A stretch of 49,511 nt of DNA from Geosiphon pyriformis (taxonomy: Eukaryota; Glomeromycota; Glomeromycetes; Archaeosporales; Geosiphonaceae): positions 113,882 to 163,392 of the forward strand of contig JAAOMT010000193.1 in the NCBI GenBank assembly GCA_016748015.1. The letters run 5' to 3'. Each line of letters opens with the position of its first letter. The stretch's first letter is position 1. The position numbers and the translations under genes were made by a program. A model generated the notes under the pieces. The model did not search any database. It was given only the letters and a program-made list of their open reading frames with translations, and was not told where the DNA came from. Positions 40,717-49,511 of the stretch are shown here, one piece after another.

Positions 40717-41502
40717 TCATCCATAGATTGTTTGTAATATAATATCCACATATTCACACAATTGTAGAAAATCTAAAATAGTATCTGGTAGTTGATCTTC
40801 AATTTTAGTGGTTAAATGTCCAATAGTGGTTTCTTTTAGTATTTCTATGATCTCTTTTGTGTTGTTGTAAATGAAAATTTTTATGTGGCTGTGGTTCTTG
40901 GTTGGTATGTGTAAATTGACTAATCCAATTTTTTTTGATTCACAAAGTGTTGCTTCTGCTTCAAAAATCTGTACTTGATCCTTTACTTTTCTCTTTATAA
41001 CTACCATGTACTGGTCATATAGTAGAATAGAAATTGGTTGACAGGTGGAGATAATTTCTCTCTTGTCAACAATTTTTTCCTTTGCCATATTAACTAATAC
41101 ATCTATTCTATCTGTAGATCCAAATTTTTGTATTCCTCTAACAGTAATTCTTAATTTTTCTCTGTTTCCCATTAATACTAATTGAGCTAATTTTACCAGA
41201 GGCAGAAATATTGCCTGTGCTATCTTTTTGTTTAGTTCTATAATATAGGCTTTTTCTGAGTCATTTTGTAACATAGCAATAATATTTCCTACATATCCTG
41301 TGTCAATTATCCCTCCTTTGATGTTGATTTCTTTTTTCGCTAAACTACTCCTGGATGCTAGTTGAACTATTGTTGTTGCTAGAATTTTCAGTGCTAATTT
41401 GAGATCAATGTATGTGTGCAAATGTGGTTCCAATTTGATAGTGTTTTTCCCTGGATATCTTAAATCAAATCCTGCATCAGTATTATGTGCACATTCTAAC
41501 AT
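40717..41502 (-). CDS. dUTPase-like domain and linker of B4 polyprotein
   Basis: A 261-codon open segment with the best dUTPase motif set here. Motif 1 is Asp-Ala-Gly-Phe-Asp-Leu-Arg-Tyr. Motif 2 is Ala-Ser-Arg-Ser-Ser-Leu-Ala-Lys-Lys. Motif 3 is Gly-Gly-Ile-Ile-Asp-Thr-Gly-Tyr-Val-Gly. Motif 4 is Lys-Lys-Ile-Ala-Gln-Ala-Ile (family consensus Gly-Asp-Arg-Ile-Ala-Gln). Motif 5 is Arg-Gly-Ile-Gln-Lys-Phe-Gly-Ser-Thr-Asp. Domain residues ~5-135, about the usual trimeric dUTPase length. A beta-rich linker follows with Thr-Ile-Gly-His-Leu and Leu-Cys-Glu-Tyr. It lies in frame between the Cys-rich module and RT, so it is a Pol domain rather than a free gene. Enzyme activity is likely for the intact ancestor but unproven. 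Confidence 0.88.
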   Translation of the reverse strand: MLECAHNTDAGFDLRYPGKNTIKLEPHLHTYIDLKLALKILATTIVQLASRSSLAKKEINIKGGIIDTGYVGNIIAMLQNDSEKAYIIELNKKIAQAIFLPLVKLAQLVLMGNREKLRITVRGIQKFGSTDRIDVLVNMAKEKIVDKREIISTCQPISILLYDQYMVVIKRKVKDQVQIFEAEATLCESKKIGLVNLHIPTKNHSHIKIFIYNNTKEIIEILKETTIGHLTTKIEDQLPDTILDFLQLCEYVDIILQTIYG

Positions 41503-41526
41503 AATACTTTCATTATTATCACTAAA

Positions 41527-42420
41527 TCATCTGAGTTCCTGCTTCTTAAAAAGATCAGAAAGTGCAATATATGTTTCAGAGTTTGAATTGGAGTCCAAAT
41601 TGTTATTAATTTTGTTGCCATATTGAATGGAACTAGAACCATTGTTTTTGTCATTGTCATTGTTGGAGTTTGAATTAAGATTGAAATCTGATTCTGATGC
41701 ACAGTTGTTGATTGGTTTTCCCTCTTCTAAGATCATGTAGATCATGTGTGTTGGTGGATTGTAAATGAGATCACACTCATTACAATATTGAAAGTCACAG
41801 GAAATTAAGCAATGTTGACATAATTGAGTATTCAATTGCTCTAAATGCTGCTTTTGTTCTTCCTTAGTGAGTGTTAATTGTTGGTAATATTTATAGAATT
41901 CTTCTGGATTGTCTTCAATGTTACCAAAAACATCAAAGGTAAAGATGTATTCAGATTCAGGCAGTAAAAGTGGGTTATTCTTAATTTCTAATAACTTGCT
42001 GGTAGTGGCATCTTTTGCTTTCACACTTGCCATTCTCCAGATTTTATGTTTGTCATAAAAATATTTTTCCAACTGTCGCAATACTTTTTTCCAGGCATTA
42101 TCAATTGAAGTTCCTTTACATACCCAGTTATTTATCAGAATGGTATACTGGCATGTCTTGTTACATGTTTCTCTTCATCCAGGAATGTCATTCCACATTT
42201 CTTCATTGGACAGAATAGTTTCACATGTGAGACAAGATTCATTATCCTATTTTCCTTGTTTTTTTGGGTATTCAAACTGTTTTATAATGCATGGGTGACA
42301 ATAAAACTTTGTTGTGGTGGAGTATTCCTTGTTATCGCCACAGCATATGTCTATTGATGACAATTTTTTGTCACAATCTACACATACTAATTTCAGTTAG
42401 CGATAGTTAGATGGCGATAG
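41527..42420 (-). pseudogene. Cys-rich module of B4
   Basis: Reading leftwards from 42400: Val-Cys-Val-Asp-Cys-Asp-Lys-Lys-Leu-Ser-Ser, Cys-Cys-Gly-Asp, Phe-Tyr-Cys-His-Pro-Cys, Ser-Cys-Leu-Thr-Cys, and Thr-Cys-Asn-Lys-Thr-Cys-Gln-Tyr-Thr-Ile. The open frame 41527-42081 then holds helices and the second cluster Leu-Cys-Gln-His-Cys-x4-Cys-x4-Cys-x2-Cys, followed by an Asn/Asp/Ser-rich spacer before the dUTPase. A TAG follows Gly-Lys where D has Trp; a TGA lies before Arg-Glu-Thr-Cys. Possible nucleic-acid or zinc-binding role, inferred from cysteine pairs only. Confidence 0.65.
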
Positions 42421-42699
42421 TGAAGAGTAAGTGTATGGGCTATAAGTGGTGGTTAGTGTTGGACTTTTTTTCTCTTCTTTCTTTTTTTCCTTATTGTTAT
42501 CTTTTTTTTACTCCCAAGTTGTTAATTTGTTCTAATTGTTATTGGTTACCCAGGCTTGGTCAACATTCCAAGTAGGTTCTTCCTTTCATTTTCTTTTTCC
42601 CTTGTTGTTCTAAGAAAGTATCAGTAGTAGCTTATTGTGATCTTTGTTGGCTCAAGACACTTGATAGGCTTCCCAGATAGGTTTCTCTTTTTCTTCCTC

Positions 42700-43260
42700 A
42701 AATTCTATCAGTAGTACTGGTGGGTTGTTGGTTTTGAAGTGATCACACATGGCTGGTACTCATGTGTATTGGCCGTTTTGGCTAAGTTGAAACTCCTGTA
42801 TTGTCCAATCAAGTATAACATTGGTTTTAGATAATCAGTCATTTCTTACCAATGCCTAATATTGAGTTGCTTCCATCACTAAGACTTTGGTAAGAATGAT
42901 GATGTCATTGACTTCAAAAAGGAAGTCATCAATTTCACCAATAGGGGTTTTGGTTGTCCCATCAGCAATAATTATGCGAGCATTGGCAGCACAATTAACT
43001 CAGCAACTTAATTGGTCTATGAATTGTCTTGTGATGATACTACTAGTGAATTTACTGTCTAAGATCAGTTTAATGAAGTGTCCATCTACTTTGGCATCAG
43101 TGTACATTATGGTTATAGATTTAGTGTTCAATATGGCTCCACTAAATAATGGAACTGGAGTTGTTTCTTTGAGTTCAAAGGGAAATATGACAATAAAAGT
43201 TTTGTCTTCGGTGCTGGTTACAGGTGAAATATTATTGGTAAGTGTTGGTTGTTAGTTGGT
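42700..43260 (-). pseudogene. aspartic protease (retropepsin) of B4
   Basis: The active loop reads Leu-Ile-Leu-Asp-Ser-Lys-Phe near 43050-43075, so Gly is replaced by Lys. It is followed by Ile-Ile-Ala-Asp-Gly-Thr-Thr-Lys and Gly-Glu-Ile-Asp-Asp-Phe-Leu-Phe. A TAG interrupts at the Gln of the Gln-Tyr-Gln-Ala-Leu-Val block near 42857, the same position as in D and B2. The downstream Lys/Glu-rich spacer (42420-42700) leads to the Cys-rich module. Confidence 0.75.
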
Positions 43261-43699
43261 TTTCAGATTATTGGGTTGAGCATCTTCTGGAGTAACCAGA
43301 AGACTTAAATAGTGTTGGGAATTTGGGTTTTGAATGTGCCCAGTTCCCAAATTCTGAGAATGTGATCCTGTTGGTTGGTGAAAGGAGCTGGAGATTGGTT
43401 GGTAAACAACTATTGCTAATCTTCAATTTTGAGTAACTTTCAATCTAGGGTTTCCTGATGTTATTTGAGCTGGATTTAATAGCAGTATTTGAATTGCAGG
43501 TGTCTGATAAATTATTTGTGGCTGTGGTGATTGATATATTGTTGGTGGCTGTGGTTAATAAACTGAAGTTTGATATACAGGTGGTTAATATATTGGCTGT
43601 TGTATCATTGACAGATAAGTTGGTTAATATGATGCTGGGTTGAGTTGGTAACTTAGAGTTAGAAACTGGTGATCAGAATTTTGATATTGATTTCTTAAT

Positions 43700-45500
43700 C
43701 ATTGGTTATCTATTCTTAACCTGCAGTCAATCCTCAAATGTTCTTGTTTACCACAGTAGTGGCAAACACATGTCTCCTACTGCCATTGTTGATTGGTCAA
43801 GGATGACAAACATGACTAATTCTGGAAATGATTTGCGTTTTTTTGATTATTGCATCATTGTGGAGGTTGATAAATTGCCTGATTGTTAGCTAAGTATTTC
43901 TCTAATTTTTGGTTAATAGAATCACTGAATTGTTTCAACTTAGAATTCAATTTAGATGATCCATTCATCACTAGATTGATGGCTTAAGCATGGTTAACTT
44001 CAAGTTCAGCTGCTTCAAAGTCTCTGGTATTCATAACAGTGACTTGAAGATCTACTAGATGCATTCGACAGATGCATTGAAGGATGCTACTGTGCAGTCC
44101 ATGGATAAACTGGTTTAGAATTTGAGGTGCTGTAAAATAGTCAGCTTGGATTGCTTAGATTTGATGCAAGTTCCTGTGAAAATGTCCCAAGTAAGTGATA
44201 ACTGCTTCCATTTCTCTTTGTTTAATTGTAATGAAAGTGTTGGCTAAGTGATTAATACTGTTGTTATTACTGAAATATCCTAAGAATACAACTTTAAATT
44301 CTTGGAATGTTTGAGGTTTGGCAGCTAAACTTTGATACCACAAGTTAGCAGTATTCTACAAGAAATAGAGAATAACTTGGAGTGCTCTGGCATTGTTCCA
44401 TCTATTGGCTGTAATGGCCTTTTCCACATCATTCAGTTACACTTGTGTGTCATTTTTTTCTCCTGTGAATTTCTTAAGTTTGGCTATTGGAACATAGGCC
44501 ATTGGATCTATATTTGGTTGTTGTGATAGTTGAAGTGGTAATTGAATTTGGGATTGTGGCAGTGGCTGTTATTGTGGAGCAACTAGTAGTGGGTTAATAA
44601 CGATTATTGGAGATAAGTGTTGTTGATTATTAATGTTGGGGTTTCAATTATTCTAATTTTGCTGAGTTTGAAAATTTGGAGTTTTGACTTCCAGATTTTC
44701 TAAATTTTGATTTTGCTGAGTCTAAAAGTTTGGGGTTTCAATGTCCAGGTTTTCCAGAATCAAGTTCTGATAAGTAAATTTTTGATCTTCAGCTTCTTCT
44801 TCTTTCTCTTCTTCTGATTTTGTTATCTCCCAAGAATTCACGTTTCTGAAATCTGGTTGAGGTAGCAGTGATCAAAATCCTGATGACATTGGCAATTGTG
44901 ATTTAAATTTTTCGAAATAATTACTATAGGTTCCTAGTAATTTTGCTTTCTTTTGTTTACTTTGGAATGAGAGTTGTCCAAATGTTGATTGTCACATGTG
45001 ATATGGACATGCCTGTAGATGAGATGTTAATGGTGCTTCCAAATGTATAGTGATATGATGGGTTGGTTGGTAATTCAATCCTAGTTTTCTTCCAAGTGGG
45101 TGGTTATATTTTTTTGGGTATTACTGCTGGTATTTGCAATTTTCCCTTGTCTTTGTCTGTATAGATGATGGAAAATTATTATTGAGTGTATTTTTTAATG
45201 ATTTGATTAATTTTTCTGATAATTGGCACAAAACTATGCTTTTATGATAAGCTGGTGTGTTGGATTAATTCTGTGTAGAAATTTTCTCTTGCTGATTCAA
45301 TGTCAACTGGTATTCCTAAGAAATCTTTGATTCTTTCATTGACATAAAAATTGAAGGCTAATTTTGCTAGATAATAATTGTTGCTTAGTCCTAATTGTTG
45401 GCTGTACTATTGGAATAAAGATTTGGTGAATCCTAAATGGTTTGTTCCTACTATTTCTGTTTCTGCCACTTTTGGAATAGTTGTAGTTGGTGCTGGTTTT
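43700..45500 (-). pseudogene. gag of B4
   Basis: Heavily decayed. The CCHC knuckle Cys-His-Tyr-Cys-Gly-Lys-x3-His-x4-Cys is intact at 43723-43764. The capsid block 44155-44343 has Trp-Tyr-Gln-Ser-Leu, Phe-Ser-Asn-Asn-Asn-Ser-Ile-Asn-His-Leu, and Gly-His-Phe-His-Arg-Asn-Leu. The N-terminal part (about 44900-45480) parallels B5 gag. A Gln/Tyr/Pro-rich spacer lies at 43260-43690. Confidence 0.72.
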
Positions 45501-45520
45501 CTGTAGAATTATATCTCATA

Positions 45521-45530
45521 GAGAGCACCA
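45521..45530 (-). other. tRNA primer-binding site of B4
   Basis: TGGTGCTCTC on the minus strand, 2 nt inside the LTR; identical to that of D. Confidence 0.75.
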
Positions 45531-45532
45531 AA

Positions 45533-46324
45533 TGTTACAGGTGATTATTTGGAATCTCAAAGCAAATAACAAACCCATAACTTGGTGCTTAATTAATTAA
45601 ATGCTTGAGGATATCTGAAGATTTTAGTGTCTGAAGATTTTTGGTTGAGTCTTTTGTATAATGAACAGAGATTCAATAGTTGTTTTCAATAGTCTCCCAG
45701 AATTGCAATTCCATCAAATTTTTTTCTCAGCATGGTGGCTGGTAATCCTCCTGATAAGCTATCCTTAAATCTATAAGTGTTCTATTCTTGTTTTATGGGT
45801 CTTTTACCAGTTCTTATGACATCTTTTTTTTCAGTGCTTAATTCTTTAATCAATTAGTAAATAACAGCAAAGAAAAAAAATAAAAATAAAAGAAATAAGA
45901 AATAAGAAAATAAGCCAAGGCAATAATAGTTAGTATCCCATCAATAGTCATAATCAAGAGCTATTGTTCCAGTGTGGTTAAGTATCAATTACTATCAACA
46001 GAAAGTGTTGATAATAGAGAGTAGATTTGAGATAGAGAATAATTATTTATTAATAGTTGTGAATGAAAGATTGTTTAGATTAAATCTAAAACTGGGAGGT
46101 CTGTCTTTTCTGTTTTTAATACTACTGCTATATATACATTATTGAGATTCTTCAATTCCTCAATTTTTTACACCAGGAATTCTGCAATTTCTTATATTAG
46201 AATCCTAAAATTTCTGGAATCTTGCAATTCTTTTGAGAGGAATTCTGAAATTTCATATTTATTACGGCTACTTCTGATTGGCTAATTTATATGCTAATAT
46301 ACTTCCTATATTCTATAAGTAACA
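45533..46324 (-). repeat. 5' LTR of B4 (family B)
   Basis: 792 bp, TGTTACAGGTG to AAGTAACA. It shares the A-rich tract (about 45868-45910), TATA run (about 46131-46138) and GAATTC-rich repeat (about 46155-46255) of its family. It splits the gag of B5. Confidence 0.9.
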
Positions 46325-47819
46325 GCATATGCATTGGAGAATACTACTGCACAAACCTCTAATAAATTGATTTAGAATCTATAGTGCTGTAAAATAGTCA
46401 GCTTAGATTGCTTGAATTTGGTACAGATTTCTATGGAAGTGTTCTAGGTATGTAGTAACTGCTTCAGTTTCTCCTTGTTTCATAGTGGTAAAAGTGTTGG
46501 CCAGGCAATTGATACTATTATTGTTGCTAAAGTATCTCAAAAATTCTGTTTTGAACGTGTTAAAAGTAACTGGTTTGTTGATTAAGCTTTGATACCAGGA
46601 ATTGACAGTGTCTTGTTAGAAGTATGGGATCACTTGAAGTGCTCTGGCGTTGTCCCAATTATTAGTGGTGATGGCTTTTGTGACATTATTGATCCATGCT
46701 TGAGCATTGTCTTTTTTGCCAGTGAATTTCTTAAGTTTGGCAATTAGAATGTAGGCCATTAAATTCAAGTTTAATAATTGTTGTGGCTATTGAGATTGTT
46801 GTGGCTGTTGAAGCAGCTGTTGGAGTTGTTGAAGTGGTATTAGCGGCAGTTGGATTTGCTGATCTGGTTGTTGTAATGGCTGGCCAATTGGTTCAACTGG
46901 TTGATTAATTACAATTTCTGGAGGTACATGTTGTTAATTAATTAAATCAGGGTTTTGATTGTTTTGATTTGGCAGTGTTTGAATATTTGGAGTTTTGATT
47001 TTTGGATGTTCTAAATTTGGATTTTGTGGAGTTTAAACATTTGGGGTTTTAATTTCTGGGTTTTCTAGAATTGGGTTTTGGTAAGTAAATTCCTGATCCT
47101 CTTTTTCTACTTCTGATTTTGTTACTTTCCATGGGTCAGAAATTCTGAAATCAGGTTGAAATAATGATGATTGATATCTTAATAGTGTTGGTGATTATGA
47201 TTTAAATCTTTCAAAATATTTGCTATATGGTTTTAACAATTCTGCTCTTCTTTGTTTACTTTGGAATGGAAATTGTCCAAAGGTTGATGTTGTATTTGGT
47301 GTGGACATGTCTACTAAAGAGATATTGATGGCACTTTCTGGCATATAATGATATAATAGATTGGTTGGTGATTCAATTCAGGTTTTCTTCCAAATGGGTG
47401 GTTGTATTTGTTTTGGTGTTCCTGCTGGTGTTTGCAATTTTTTTTTGCCTTTGTCTGCGTAGGTAATAAGGAATTGTTATTGGGTGTACCTTTCAATGGT
47501 TTGATTGATTTCCTTAATAATTGGTGTGAAACTGTAATTTTTTGATAGACTGGTATGTTGAAACAATTTTGTATAGAAATTTTCTCTTGCAGATTCGATG
47601 TTAACTGTTTCTCCTAAGCAGTCTGTAATTTTATCATTAACATAAAAGTTAAAGGTTGATTCTGCTAGGAAGTAGTTATTGTTTAATCCTAATTGTTGGC
47701 TGCATTGTTAAAACAAAGATTTGGCGAATTCTAAATGATTTATTCCTATGATTTCTGATTCTGCCACTTTTGAATGATTTGTTTGTTGGTGCTGGTTCTC
47801 TGTAGAATTATACTTCACA
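46325..47819 (-). pseudogene. N-terminal and capsid part of B5 gag
   Basis: Parallels B4 gag throughout: a capsid block near 46430-46620 with Trp-Tyr-Gln-Ser-Leu and Asn-Asn-Asn-Ser-Ile-Asn, a Gln/Pro-rich tract (46780-46900), and the N-terminal helical part. The CCHC knuckle would be further left and is missing. Many stops at Gln codons. The Gln tract reads as GTTGTTG-type repeats on the plus strand. Confidence 0.7.
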
Positions 47820-47829
47820 GAGAGTACTA
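47820..47829 (-). other. degenerate tRNA primer-binding site of B5
   Basis: TAGTACTCTC on the minus strand, versus TGGTGCTCTC in B4: two G-to-A changes. Confidence 0.6.
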
Positions 47830-47831
47830 AA

Positions 47832-48697
47832 TGTTACAGATGATTATTTGGGGTCTTAAACAAATAACAAACTTGTAACTTGGTGCTTGATTGATATTGT
47901 TGGCATTTGGTATCTAAAAGTTTTGTTGATCTGAAGATTTTGTTATAAAGTTTTTTGTATAATAGACAGAGATTTAATAGTTGTTTCAGTAGCCTCCTGG
48001 AATCACAATTCTGTCGAATTTTTTTCTCAGTGTGGTGGTCAGTAATTTTCCTGGTAAGCTATCCTCAAATTGATGAGTGTTCTATCCTTGTTTCACGGGT
48101 TTTTTACCAGTCTCTATGATGTCTGTAATTTAGTGCTTTAATTTTTAATCAATTAATTAAACAAAAAAAATATCAAAGAAATAAAAGAAAAATAAAAAAA
48201 GATAAAGAAATAAGCAAAAGCAATTGTAAGTTAGTATCTTATCAATAGCTGTGATCAAGAGCTATTGTTTCAGTGTGGTTAAGTAGCAATTACTATCAAC
48301 ATAAAGTGTTGATAATCGAAAGTGGATTGGAGATAAAGAATAATACTTTATTGATATTTGTGAATAGAAGGTTGCTTAGATCAAATCCAAACTGAGAGAT
48401 CTTTAATTAAAAGATTCTGTCTTTTCTTTTTTTTAATACTACTGCTATATATACATAATTGAGATTTCTTGATTTCTCAATTCTCGCACCAGGAATTTTG
48501 AAATTCCTGGAATTCTGCAATTTCTCTTGAAAGAAATCCTGGAATTCTGAAATCCTGTGATTCCTTATACAAGAATCTTGAAATTCTTGGAATCCTGCAA
48601 TTCTTCTGAGAAGAATCCTGGAATTCCACATTTACTATGATTATTTCTGATTGGCTAATTTATGCTAATATATACTTTTTATATTCTATGAATAACA
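47832..48697 (-). repeat. 5' LTR of B5 (family B)
   Basis: 866 bp, TGTTACAGATG to GAATAACA. Contains TATATATA at 48446-48453 and the longest clear GAATTCC-type repeat (48480-48625). Confidence 0.9.
48480..48625 (-). repeat. GAATTCC-rich degenerate tandem repeat in the B LTR
   Basis: About ten imperfect units of the type CCTGGAATTCTGNAAT, partly palindromic around GAATTC. The minus-strand translation is visibly periodic (Phe-Gln-Asp/Glu, Asn-Ser-Arg). Shorter versions occur at about 5100-5215, 6010-6090, 11690-11815 and 46155-46255. Confidence 0.75.
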
Positions 48698-48930
48698 ATG
48701 TTTAGCATTATCTTTGACTAATTAACAGTAATAGCAAAAAATGTGTGCATGCCACTATTGTGGTAAACAAGAACATTTACAGTTTAAATGCCATAAATGG
48801 CTAAATGAACAATGATTAGACCATCAATATTGAAACTTCAATCACTGACTACAAACTTAGAATTATGTCAGTAATTAATCACCAGAATAATATTAACCTC
48901 AATTACATTACTTTTTAATAATATAGCCGA
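48698..48930 (+). pseudogene. fragment of a plus-strand family B-like gag with a zinc knuckle
   Basis: Cys-His-Tyr-Cys-Gly-Lys-Gln-Glu-His-x4-Cys at 48750-48791 and flanking sequence similar to 8460-8600 of B2. It is in the opposite orientation to B5, which adjoins it, so B5 inserted into or beside an older family B gag. It ends at a D-type LTR. Confidence 0.65.
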
Positions 48931-49511
48931 TGTTACCGGAGGTTTTTGGTCTCTTTTCTTAAATGTTGTTGATGCTTGTTTGCTGTTTTATTCATGACTA
49001 GAGGAAGTAGTTGAACCTTCGATAACTGAATTTATCTTCAAATTATCTCCTATAATTTGAACTGCTGGGCTTATAAGTGGAATGGCCAATTCCGTGCCAG
49101 TTACTTTATGTAGTTACGTTGTAGTAAACGTCAACTCTTTCCCAGGAATTGCTTGTCTGGAAGCTCACTAAAAATGTGTAGTTACTTTGCTGTGAAAGTC
49201 AACTCTTCTACAGGAATCTCGTCTGTAGGCTACCCAAATGATTATGATAAGAAAAGAAAGAGAAAAATAAAAGAAACGTAAAGAAATAGAATTTTGTCAA
49301 GGAAACGTTTTCTATCCAGGCCTGGAGTCACTAACAAGATTACTGAAATTGGTAGCTAATCAATTTCAAAATGTTAGTTGTGTTGAGAGAATTTCAAGTG
49401 TAATAATCAAAGGATTTGGTTTTCGAATATTTAATTTTTATTTGAGATATGTAAAAAGTGATTTGTTCTAATTAAGATACCTAAAGTAAGATACTATGGT
49501 AGGATATGAGA
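48931..49511 (-). repeat. family D LTR (copy D3), cut by window edge
   Basis: Starts TGTTACCGGAGG and follows 18063-18640 and 26955-27540 with small indels up to base 49511. It keeps CpG (ACCGGAGG, TTCGAT) at some sites changed in the other copies. Whether a full element or solo LTR follows cannot be told. Confidence 0.85.

Larger units (their letters stand above)
38467..46324 (-). mobile_element. family B retrotransposon B4, 3' end missing
   Basis: The 5' LTR is at 45533-46324, followed leftwards by primer site, gag, PR, Cys-rich module, dUTPase, RT, RNase H and most of integrase. It stops at 38467 against element C. GPY region, 3' ORF and the 5' part of the 3' LTR are not found; a truncated B LTR on the far side of C (12698-13263) could be the rest. 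On its right, B4 lies in the gag of B5. Confidence 0.85.
46325..48697 (-). mobile_element. 5' part of a family B retrotransposon (B5)
   Basis: 5' LTR (47832-48697), degenerate primer site and the N-terminal part of gag, stopping where the B4 LTR begins at 46324. Its remaining gag is not seen on the far side of B4 or B3, so it lies elsewhere or is lost. Confidence 0.82.

Noticed and set aside
42887-43255. 122-codon plus-strand open frame
   Set aside because: Opposite the B4 protease, which has recognisable motifs on the minus strand.
48407-48631. Periodic 74-codon minus-strand frame resembling a repeat protein
   Set aside because: It is the translation of the GAATTCC-type LTR repeat, not a gene.

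Overview
This window is a strongly AT-rich eukaryotic repeat block in which I find no host gene. It is a stack of nested LTR retrotransposons of Ty3/Gypsy type (order PR, RT, RNase H, integrase) plus one LINE. Features include LTRs with TGTTA...TAACA ends, tRNA primer sites 2 nt inside the LTR, purine tracts, Gag zinc knuckles and recognisable Pol domains. Almost every copy is broken by stops and frameshifts. The LINE has an APE-type endonuclease, RT and RNase H-like tail whose wording recalls LINEs of arbuscular mycorrhizal fungi (Glomeromycotina, perhaps Gigasporales). That organism call is inference from memory and was not searched.

Layout, left to right. (1) 1-1588: 3' end of a plus-strand element (family A), with an intact accessory ORF (40-708) and LTR (722-1588). 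(2) 1589-5929: minus-strand LINE split by a family B solo LTR (4412-5272). (3) 5930-12567: plus-strand family B element B2, with two LTRs, gag, PR, Cys-rich module and dUTPase, but no RT, RNase H or integrase. (4) 12698-13263: truncated family B LTR. (5) 13264-38466: minus-strand element C (no dUTPase). Inside its RNase H sits family A element A2 (16099-33653). Inside the RT of A2 sits family D element D (18063-27934), the best preserved. (6) 38467-46324: minus-strand family B element B4, lacking its 3' end. (7) 46325-48697: gag and 5' LTR of another family B copy, B5. (8) 48698-48930: plus-strand scrap of gag. (9) 48931-49511: start of another family D LTR, cut by the window edge.

The most notable biology is the shared, non-standard protein plan. 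Families A, B and D encode Gag, PR, a Cys-rich module, a dUTPase-like domain, RT and RNase H, with integrase visible in D and B4 but deleted from A2 and B2. Families A, C and D (and a remnant in B2) also carry an extra ORF between integrase and the 3' LTR that ends in Gly-Ala-Gln-Ser against the purine tract. Family C has the extra ORF but no dUTPase. All four LTR families carry unrelated short tandem repeats just upstream of a TATA-like box. Decay is dominated by C-to-T changes on either strand: CGA to TGA, CAA to TAA, TGG to TAG or TGA, and Asp to Asn in RT active sites. Three copies have lost different large pieces of pol or of the 3' end, so the window also holds a small collection of non-autonomous derivatives.
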